Position numbers and translations under genes: made by a program
Origin: Neoroseomonas lacus
GTDB lineage: Bacteria > Pseudomonadota > Alphaproteobacteria > Acetobacterales > Acetobacteraceae
DNA length: 64,000 nucleotides
Direction: 5' to 3'
Assembly (NCBI RefSeq): GCF_014644535.1
Contig: NZ_BMKW01000003.1
Span: 248,001-312,000 of the forward strand
Shown here: piece by piece, positions 56,159-64,000 of the stretch
Position numbering within the stretch: position 1 is the stretch's first letter
How the letters are laid out: the number at the start of each line of letters is the position of its first letter
Notes under the pieces: model-generated
The model's database searches: none
What the model was told of the DNA's origin: nothing
The model's input: only the letters and a program-made list of their open reading frames with translations

Positions 56159-57126
56159 GCCTTGATCACCCGCACCGGCGCGCCGGCATTGAAGGCGAGC
56201 ACCGCCTCGATTGTGCCCTCGTAATACGCTCGGTAATTCTGCTGCGTGACGTAGCCCAGATGCGGCGTCAGCATGGTGTTCGGCGCCGACAGCATCGGGT
56301 GCCCCGGCGGCAGCGGCTCGGTGTCGTACACATCGATGCCCGCTCCGGCGATGGTGCCCGCCTTCAGCGCGGCGATTAGTGCATCCTGGTCGATCAGCGG
56401 CCCGCGGCTGGTGTTCACGATGAAGGCGGTCGGCTTCATCTGCGCGAGGTCGGCTGCGCCGATGATGCCGCGCGACCGGTCCGACAGGATCAGGTGCAAC
56501 GTCACCACATCGGCGGTCGCCAGCAGCGTCGCCTTGTCCACGCGCGTCACCCCCACCTCGGCGGCGCGTTCCTCGGTCAGGTTGGTGCTCCAGGCGATCA
56601 CCTTCATGCCCAGCGCGAGCCCGACCTTCGCCGCCCGCGCCCCCAACTTGCCGAGCCCGACGACGCCGAGCGTGCGCCCCTCCGTCCCCCAGCCCACCGA
56701 GGTCTGCCACCCGCCCGCGCGCAGCGAGGCCTGCTGCGCCGGCAGGTCGCGCATCAGGTTCAGGATCAGCCCCCAGGTGATGTCCGTGGTTGGGTCGCCG
56801 AAGGACGGCGTGCCGCAGAAGACAATGCCCTTCTCGGCACAGGCCGCCGCGTCGATCGACCGGTTGCGCGCCGCCGTGGTGATCAGCAGGCGAAGGTTCG
56901 GCAGGCGCTCGATCAGCGCGCGCGGGAACGGGGTGCGTTCGCGCATCGCCAGGATGGCGTCGAAGGGCGCGAGACGCTGCACGAGCGCCGCCGGCTCCGA
57001 GATGGTGTCCCGAAACACCGTGACCTCGACGCCGGCCAGCGTCTCCCATGGCGCCATGGACATCGCCACGCCCTGGTAATCGTCAAGAATGGCGAGCCGC
57101 TTGATCGGCGCTTGGGTCTGGCTCAT
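56155..57126 (-). CDS. D-2-hydroxyacid dehydrogenase
   Basis: 323 aa. NAD-binding GVVGLGKLGARAAKVG, catalytic Arg in VNTSRGPLID, catalytic Glu region AGIDVYDTEPLPPGHP, catalytic His in LTPHLGYVTQ. The N-terminal half has TTAARNRSIDAAACAEKG, characteristic of this family. Reduces a 2-keto acid or oxidises a D-2-hydroxy acid. AGGAGA lies upstream of the ATG at 57126. It is the first gene of the coupled trio. Confidence 0.92.
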   Translation of the reverse strand: MSQTQAPIKRLAILDDYQGVAMSMAPWETLAGVEVTVFRDTISEPAALVQRLAPFDAILAMRERTPFPRALIERLPNLRLLITTAARNRSIDAAACAEKGIVFCGTPSFGDPTTDITWGLILNLMRDLPAQQASLRAGGWQTSVGWGTEGRTLGVVGLGKLGARAAKVGLALGMKVIAWSTNLTEERAAEVGVTRVDKATLLATADVVTLHLILSDRSRGIIGAADLAQMKPTAFIVNTSRGPLIDQDALIAALKAGTIAGAGIDVYDTEPLPPGHPMLSAPNTMLTPHLGYVTQQNYRAYYEGTIEAVLAFNAGAPVRVIKA

Positions 57127-57152
57127 CGGAACGTCTCCTGGTTTCTGCCGAA

Positions 57153-58993
<1,841 letters not shown>

Positions 58994-58994
<1 letters not shown>

Positions 58995-59440
58995 CACGCC
59001 GGGCCGGGCAGCGTGATCCCGGCCAGCGCGCGGCGCAGCAGGTCGGGCAGCGGCGTGGTCTGCTTCTGCGTCGCCCGGTCCACATAGACATGGACGAAAT
59101 GCCCCTCGGCGCTCGCCGCGTCCTCATCGTTGCGGAAGATGGCGATCTCGTAGCGCACCGAGGTATTGCCGGCGCGCCCGCAGCGCAGCCCGGCGGTGAT
59201 GGTGTCGGGGAAGGAGATCGGCGCGAAATATCGGCACTGGGTCTCCACCACCAGGCCGATCACCGGCGCGGTCGGGATATGTAGGAAGCCGCAATCGATC
59301 AGGAAGCGCGCCACCACCGTGTCGAACCACGAATAGTAGGTGACGTTGTTGATGTGGCCATAGACGTCGTTGTCCATCCAGCGCGTCGGGATCGGCAGGA
59401 AGAAGCGGTAGTCGGCGCGGGTGCCGCGGGGTGCCGCCAT
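58994..59440 (-). CDS. Hotdog-fold acyl-CoA thioesterase (YbgC/4HBT family)
   Basis: 148 aa. The catalytic region is PTRWMDNDVYGHINNVTYYS with the conserved Asp and the His-x-N pair. Later VETQCRYFAPISFPD and SVRYEIAIFRNDE match 4HBT proteins. Cleaves an acyl-CoA thioester. It starts one nt after the stop of the NMT1-type binding protein and ends with a one-base overlap with the ATPase start. Confidence 0.9.
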
Positions 59441-59441
59441 C

Positions 59442-60347
59442 TCAGCCCCCCAGCGCGCGGGTGACGATGGCTTCGTCCACGCAGACCTCGAAGGCGGGCG
59501 CGCCCGTCAGGATGCCGGCCGTGCTCATCGCCCCGCGCAGTTGCTCGAAGGCCGCGCGCGGGAAATGCGGCGTCGGCGCCCACAGCGCGAGGCCCTGGTA
59601 GCGCGCCAGCGCCGTGGTCAGCGCGGCGTGCGGCAGATCCTCGAACAAGGGCGCGATGGTCGCCGCGATCTCGCCCGGCGGCGCCTGCGCGATCCAGGCG
59701 AGGGAGGCGGCCATGGCGCGGATCATCGCCTCGAATTCGGCGCTGCGCTCGGCAATGCGCGCCTCGGTCGCATAGAAGGCGGTGTAGGCCGACAGCCCGC
59801 GATCCGCCGCGCGATGCCACACCGCGGCCCCCTGCGCCTCGGCCAGCGCCGCATGCGGTTCGAAGGCCTGCGCGACATCGAGGCTGCCATCGAGCACCGC
59901 CGCGATGTTCTCCGCCATGCTGCGCCCGATGACGCGGTTCAGCGCCTCGGGGTCGATGCCGGCCTGGCGCAGATCATCCTGCAGGCACCACCAGGGCGTA
60001 GGCACTTCGCTCACCGAACCGAAGCGCAGCGCTGGCAGATCGGCGAGCGTGAACCCCGGCCGCGACCCGCGCCCGATCAGCAGGAAGGGGTCCTTCATCA
60101 CGACCGCGCAGAAGGACCGCAAGGGGCAGGACGGGTCGCGGTCGCGCAGCATCATCGGTCGCATCGGCCCCGACCAGGCGATATCCGCCACGCCCGAGAG
60201 CAGGTTCTCCGCCGCTTTGGTCGGGTCCCCGGCGGTGGCGCGGCGCACTTCCACGCCCTCGGCGGCGAACAGCCCGCGCGCTTCGGCGACGTAGAAGGGC
60301 GCGTAGAACACGGCGCGGAAGGGTTCGGCGAGGATGATGGGGTGCAA
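59442..60347 (-). CDS. NMT1/THI5-like ABC substrate-binding protein (copy 1)
   Basis: 301 aa in the NMT1 family that binds thiamine precursors, alkanesulfonates or similar ligands. Segments: EPFRAVFYAPFYVAEARGLF, GVADIAWSGPMRPMMLRDRD, SVSEVPTPWWCLQDDLRQAG. The start is a TTG at 60347 with GGAGG 6 nt upstream and a length matching its paralogue at 62606-63514; an ATG at 60371 has a poor Shine-Dalgarno. Lacking an obvious signal peptide, it may be cytoplasmic or exported otherwise. It heads an operon with the thioesterase and ATPase. Confidence 0.85.
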   Translation of the reverse strand: MHPIILAEPFRAVFYAPFYVAEARGLFAAEGVEVRRATAGDPTKAAENLLSGVADIAWSGPMRPMMLRDRDPSCPLRSFCAVVMKDPFLLIGRGSRPGFTLADLPALRFGSVSEVPTPWWCLQDDLRQAGIDPEALNRVIGRSMAENIAAVLDGSLDVAQAFEPHAALAEAQGAAVWHRAADRGLSAYTAFYATEARIAERSAEFEAMIRAMAASLAWIAQAPPGEIAATIAPLFEDLPHAALTTALARYQGLALWAPTPHFPRAAFEQLRGAMSTAGILTGAPAFEVCVDEAIVTRALGG

Positions 60348-60353
60348 GGTGGG

Positions 60354-60358
60354 CCTCC
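60354..60358 (-). promoter_or_regulatory. Shine-Dalgarno deciding the TTG start of the NMT1-like gene
   Basis: GGAGG on the minus strand, 6 nt before the TTG at 60347. It decides the start of copy 1. Confidence 0.6.
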
Positions 60359-60579
60359 ACGAGAGACCCATATCCTGCGAGATGTGCCCCCCGCTCGCCA
60401 GCCCTGCCGATTCGCCCCTGGTGTCGGCTGCGAACTTCGCGCCATAAGGCATTGCCCTTACAGGGGTGGCACGCGACACCCTTCGCCGGAACAACCCCAG
60501 ACGCTATATCTGGTGTCTTCCCGCGCCATCGGACACAATCCGTATGGTGTCGGAGACCAGAATACCCCCTCGGAGACCC

Positions 60580-61341
60580 ATGTCAGCCGCGCCTCGGTCC
60601 GAAACATCGCCCCGTCTGGAACCGTTCCGCTTGCGCGGCGCGAACTTCAACCTGCTGGTGTTGCGGTTGCTCGACCCGCGCCCGGAGGCGGTGGTGCCGG
60701 CGATCGGCGACCAGTTCCGCCGCGCCCCCGGCTTCCTGCGCTTCGCGCCGATCGTGCTGGGCCTTGGCGACCTTGAGATGCCGGCCAATGAGATCGATTT
60801 CGCCGGACTGATCGAAGGGCTCCGCGGCCTCGAGATCGTGCCCATCGGCACCACCGGCGGCACCCCGGAACTGCGCAACGCGGCGATGGCCTTCGGCCTG
60901 CCGCCTATCCGCAGCCTCGGCGGCAAGGAGACGGAGGAGGCGGTGCCCGCCGCCGCCCCGGCCGAACCTCTGGCGCCGCCACCGCCACCCCCCCCGGCCC
61001 CGGGCACCGCGCGCCCGACCATGATCCATGACCAGCCGGTACGCGCCGGCCAGCGCATCTGGGCGCAGGGCGGCGACCTGATCGTCACCGGTACGGTGAA
61101 TGCCGGTGGCGAGGTGATCGCGGACGGCAATATCCACGTCTATGGCGCGTTGCGCGGCCGCGCCATCGCCGGCGGCGGCAACAACGCCGAAGCGCGAGTC
61201 TTCGCGCAGAATTTCGACCCGGAACTCATCTCCATCGCCGGCTACTACGCGGTGCGGGACGGGCTCCAGGGCGCACCGATCGGCAAGGCCGTGCAGGTGC
61301 GGCTGACGGGCGAGCGCATGCGCTTCGACCCGATCGGCTGA
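60580..61341 (+). CDS. minC: Septum site-determining protein MinC
   Basis: 253 aa inhibitor of FtsZ ring assembly. The N-terminal domain (about residues 18-105; FRLRGANFNLLVLRLLDPRP) is joined by a Pro/Ala-rich linker to a C-terminal beta-helix (about 150-253; GQRIWAQGGDLIVTGTVNAG, GNIHVYGALRGRAIAGG) that binds MinD and FtsZ. The ATG at 60580 has GGAG 5 nt upstream. First of the minC-minD-minE cluster. Confidence 0.95.
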   Translation: MSAAPRSETSPRLEPFRLRGANFNLLVLRLLDPRPEAVVPAIGDQFRRAPGFLRFAPIVLGLGDLEMPANEIDFAGLIEGLRGLEIVPIGTTGGTPELRNAAMAFGLPPIRSLGGKETEEAVPAAAPAEPLAPPPPPPPAPGTARPTMIHDQPVRAGQRIWAQGGDLIVTGTVNAGGEVIADGNIHVYGALRGRAIAGGGNNAEARVFAQNFDPELISIAGYYAVRDGLQGAPIGKAVQVRLTGERMRFDPIG

Positions 61342-61476
61342 CGCAGGTGAAGTGACGATGCCGGCACTGGCTCGCCCCTCCATCCTATCATCCCGCCACG
61401 ATTGGCGCGCAGGGTGGTCGCATGGGGCAGCGGGCCGAGGGGCGCCGGCACAGGATTGAATGAGGAGGCAGGGGAC

Positions 61477-62295
61477 ATGGCACAGGTCGTCGTCGTCACA
61501 TCGGGCAAGGGAGGCGTGGGCAAGACCACATCGTCCGCCGCCTTCGCCACCGGCCTCGCGCAACGGGGCAAGAAAACGGTCGTCATCGACTTCGACGTCG
61601 GCCTCCGCAACCTCGACCTCATCATGGGGGTCGAGCGGCGGGTGGTGTTCGACATCGTCAACGTCATCAGCGGCGAGGCGCGGCTCAACCAGGCGCTGAT
61701 CCGCGACAAGCGGGTCGACACCCTGTCGATCCTGCCGGCCAGCCAGACGCGCGACAAGGACGCGCTGACCAAGGAAGGCGTGCAGAAGATCATCGAGGAA
61801 CTGGCGAAGGATTTCGACTACATTCTCTGCGACAGCCCGGCCGGCATCGAGAAGGGCGCCTTGCTCGCGCTGTACTTCGCCGACCAGGCGATCGTGGTCA
61901 CCAACCCGGAAGTCTCTTCGGTGCGTGACAGCGATCGTATCCTCGGCGTCCTCCAGTCGCGCTCCAAGCGCGCCGAGGAAAAGCGTGAGCCGGTCAAGGA
62001 ACACCTGCTGGTCACCCGCTTCGACCCTGCCCGCGTCGAGCGCGGTGAGATGCTGAAGCTCGAGGACATCCAGGAAATCCTGTCGATCCCGCTGCTCGGC
62101 GTGATCCCGGAAAGCGAGAGCGTGCTCAAGGCATCCAACACCGGCACGCCGGTAATCATGGATGCCGAGAGCATGGCCGGCCAGGCCTATACCGACGCCG
62201 TCGCCCGCTTCCTCGGCGAGGAGAAGCCGCACCGCTTCATCGAGGCGGAGAAGAAGGGCATCTTCAAGCGCCTGTTCGGGGGGAGGGCTGCGTGA
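61477..62295 (+). CDS. minD: Septum site-determining ATPase MinD
   Basis: 272 aa. The deviant Walker A is SGKGGVGKTT (about residues 9-18), FDVGLRNLDLIMGVERR follows, and the C-terminal amphipathic helix KKGIFKRLFGGRAA anchors it to the membrane. Recruits MinC and drives oscillation with MinE. AGGAGG precedes the ATG at 61477 by about 9 nt; the stop overlaps minE by one base. Confidence 0.97.
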   Translation: MAQVVVVTSGKGGVGKTTSSAAFATGLAQRGKKTVVIDFDVGLRNLDLIMGVERRVVFDIVNVISGEARLNQALIRDKRVDTLSILPASQTRDKDALTKEGVQKIIEELAKDFDYILCDSPAGIEKGALLALYFADQAIVVTNPEVSSVRDSDRILGVLQSRSKRAEEKREPVKEHLLVTRFDPARVERGEMLKLEDIQEILSIPLLGVIPESESVLKASNTGTPVIMDAESMAGQAYTDAVARFLGEEKPHRFIEAEKKGIFKRLFGGRAA

Positions 62296-62585
62296 TGAGC
62301 TGGCTTGATTACTTCCGCGGCCGCCGGCAGGAACAGCCCGCCAGCGCGACCGCCGCCAAGGAACGCCTGCAGATCGTGCTCGCGCATGAACGCATCGGCC
62401 GCACGCGGGAGGATTTCCTGCCGAAGCTGCAGCAGGAACTGATCGCCGTGGTCGCGCGCTATGTCGCCATCGACCCGGGCAAGGTGAACGTCAATCTCGA
62501 TCGCGGCGGCGACATGTCGACGCTGGCGATCGAGATCGAACTGCCCGCACCCGCGGCGATGCGCGTGGCGGCGAACGCCCGCTGA
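62295..62585 (+). CDS. minE: Cell division topological specificity factor MinE
   Basis: 96 aa. The MinD-stimulating region AKERLQIVLAHERIG (about residues 22-36) and the dimerisation part KLQQELIAVVARYVAIDPGKV are recognisable. The ATG at 62295 shares a base with the minD stop. Last gene of minCDE. Confidence 0.96.
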   Translation: MSWLDYFRGRRQEQPASATAAKERLQIVLAHERIGRTREDFLPKLQQELIAVVARYVAIDPGKVNVNLDRGGDMSTLAIEIELPAPAAMRVAANAR

Positions 62586-62605
62586 TCCAACGGCGGAGGC
62601 GGCGC

Positions 62606-63514
62606 TCAGGCGAGCGCGGCCTCCGTCACCGCTTCCATCACCAACCCCTCATAGCCCGGCGCATGCGTGATGGCGCCGGCCGAGAGCATCGCCGTCTGCA
62701 GGCGCAGCAGTGCCTCGGACGGAAAGCGCGGCGTGGTCGTCCACACGCCAAGGTCGCGATACCGTGCCACCGCCTTCGCCGCCGCGCCGTGATCCAATCC
62801 ATCGAAGAACGGCGCGATCGTCGCCAGGATCTCCGCCACCGGCGCCTTGGCAAACCACGCCAGCGTCACCGCCAGCCCGCGCACCATCGCCTCGAAGGCC
62901 GGCCGTTTCGCCGCGATGACATCCGTGCGTCCATAGAACGCGGTGTAGGAGGTCGGCCCGCGGCTCGCCTGCGCGTACCAGACATGGCCGGTGCCGGCGA
63001 TCTCCATCGCGCTCGCGATCGGCTCGAAGACCTGCGCGACATCGAGCGCGCCGGAAGCGACCGCTGCCGCATTCTCCGCCATGCTCCGGTCCGTCAGCCG
63101 CGTCACGCTGTCGGGGTCGAGCCCGGCGCGACGGATATCGTCCTGCAACGTCCACCACGGCGTTGGCACTTCGCTGACCGTGCCGAGCGTCATCGTCGCC
63201 AGCTCCGTCAGCCGGAAATCCGGCCGCGGCTGCCGACCGACCAGGAAGAACGGATCGCCCATCACCACCGCGCCGAACAGCCGCAGCGGGCAGGCATGGT
63301 CCTTGTCATGTGCCAGCAGCAGCCGCATCGGCCCGCCCCAGGCGAGATCGGCCGTGCCATCCAGCACGCTGTCCTTGGCCAGTGACGGCACGGTGCCCGA
63401 CAGCAACGTCACCGCCACCCCCTGCGCCGCATAGTCCCCGCGCGCCAGCGCCGCGTAGAAGGGTGCGTAGAACAAGGCACGGAACGGTTCTTGCAAAGTC
63501 ACATACTCGGTCAT
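62606..63514 (-). CDS. NMT1/THI5-like ABC substrate-binding protein (copy 2)
   Basis: 302 aa. Segments MTEYVTLQEPFRALFYAPFY, GTADLAWGGPMRLLLAHDKD, SVSEVPTPWWTLQDDIRRAG and RSMAENAAAVASGALDVAQV closely parallel those of the copy at 59442-60347, so the two are paralogues. Like copy 1 it lacks an obvious signal peptide. It lies just past minE on the opposite strand, and no ABC permease or ATPase gene is near. Confidence 0.88.
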   Translation of the reverse strand: MTEYVTLQEPFRALFYAPFYAALARGDYAAQGVAVTLLSGTVPSLAKDSVLDGTADLAWGGPMRLLLAHDKDHACPLRLFGAVVMGDPFFLVGRQPRPDFRLTELATMTLGTVSEVPTPWWTLQDDIRRAGLDPDSVTRLTDRSMAENAAAVASGALDVAQVFEPIASAMEIAGTGHVWYAQASRGPTSYTAFYGRTDVIAAKRPAFEAMVRGLAVTLAWFAKAPVAEILATIAPFFDGLDHGAAAKAVARYRDLGVWTTTPRFPSEALLRLQTAMLSAGAITHAPGYEGLVMEAVTEAALA

Positions 63515-63587
63515 GGGCGCTCCGGCTTGCCTGGCGATGAGCGTGGCGCAACCCTGCACGGCCGACAACCACCGGGAGCCTCCGACC

Positions 63588-64000
63588 ATGCCGAACCGCC
63601 GCCAGATCCTCGCCCTCGCCGGTGCCGCGCTGGCGTCGCCCGCGCTTGCGCAGGGGACTTACCCCACGCGGCCCATCCGCATGATCATCCCCGTTGGCGT
63701 GGGCGGCGTGACCGACATCGTCGGGCGCATCATGTGCGAGGCGCTGACGCCCATCCTCGGCCAGCCGGTGGTGCCGGAAAATGTGGTGGGTGCCGGCAGC
63801 ACGATCGGCGCCGCCGCCTTCCAGCGCCTGCCCGCCGATGGCTACGCCATCTTCATGGGCACCAACAACCATCCGATCATGAAGGCGCTGCGGCCGGATT
63901 TCGCCTTCGACCCGGTGACGGATTTCGTGCCCGTCGCCCTGGTGGGCCGGCAGCCCTTCGTGCTCGCGGTGAATCCCTCGGTGCCGGCGACCGATGTCGC
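63588..64000 (+). CDS. Bug/TctC-type tripartite tricarboxylate receptor, 3' end beyond the window
   Basis: N-terminal 137 codons. The signal MPNRRQILALAGAALASPALAQ is followed by TYPTRPIRMIIPVGVGGVTD, GQPVVPENVVGAGSTIGAAA and DGYAIFMGTNNHPI, the standard beginning of the Bug family that binds carboxylates for TTT transporters. The family is about 320 aa, so roughly 180 residues are missing. Divergent from the NMT1-like gene. Confidence 0.9.
   Translation, partial: MPNRRQILALAGAALASPALAQGTYPTRPIRMIIPVGVGGVTDIVGRIMCEALTPILGQPVVPENVVGAGSTIGAAAFQRLPADGYAIFMGTNNHPIMKALRPDFAFDPVTDFVPVALVGRQPFVLAVNPSVPATDV

Overview
The window looks like a chromosomal segment of a Roseomonas-like member of the Acetobacteraceae (Alphaproteobacteria). 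The evidence is very high GC, many orphan periplasmic solute-binding proteins (Liv, Bug/TctC, NMT1 and peptide types), the alphaproteobacterial housekeeping genes trcR (DUF1013), coq9, DUF1192, two ydcH and purEK, and heat-shock control by a sigma-32/ROSE leader. The genus is an inference from gene content. I found no tRNA, rRNA, CRISPR array, insertion sequence or prophage.

Layout. 1-3.9 kb: a truncated rutB-like amidohydrolase, a secreted protein, rpsU, then def and coq9 (overlapping) and a small secreted protein. 4.2-6.6 kb: two tandem OmpA-family porins. 6.8-11.5 kb: purEK, two ydcH genes, trcR, a DUF1192 gene and selO. 11.6-15.1 kb: an hsp20 gene with a heat-shock promoter and probable ROSE RNA thermometer, a methyltransferase, rpmE and a TPR protein. 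15.4-20.0 kb: a complete branched-chain-amino-acid-type ABC operon. 20.2-28.3 kb: pdxY, an RTX serralysin-like protease, a D-aminoacylase-like amidohydrolase, a PaaK-like ligase, a Pro/Tyr-rich secreted protein and an orphan Liv-type binding protein.

28.3-30.6 kb: two neighbouring genes of unknown function, both broken by several lesions. 30.7-34.1 kb: an enoyl-CoA hydratase, a SulP anion transporter and a VOC protein. 34.2-36.5 kb: an enolase paralogue with altered active-site residues, translationally coupled to an APH-type kinase. 36.6-43.4 kb: a peptide-binding protein, an HtrA/PDZ protein without a catalytic triad coupled to a cupin, a sugar-type ABC transporter lacking an ATPase gene, and a small membrane protein. 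43.4-50.2 kb: a CMD protein, an AbgB-like M20 hydrolase and a second complete Liv operon. 50.4-54.8 kb: a DUF169 protein, then the most unusual locus. There a 60-residue peptide made of three 19-residue repeats is followed, after a strong hairpin, by a probable DUF6065 protein. A strikingly AT-rich 0.4-kb region separates it from a divergent BTAD/SARP-type regulator.

54.8-64 kb: a coupled MOSC / alpha-beta hydrolase / D-2-hydroxyacid dehydrogenase operon; a second coupled run of an NMT1-type binding protein, a thioesterase and a P1B-type ATPase; minCDE; a second NMT1-type binding protein; and the start of a Bug/TctC receptor. The overall picture is a free-living heterotroph investing heavily in uptake of amino acids, peptides and organic acids. 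The repeat-peptide locus at 51.3-54.8 kb is the best candidate for an undescribed system.
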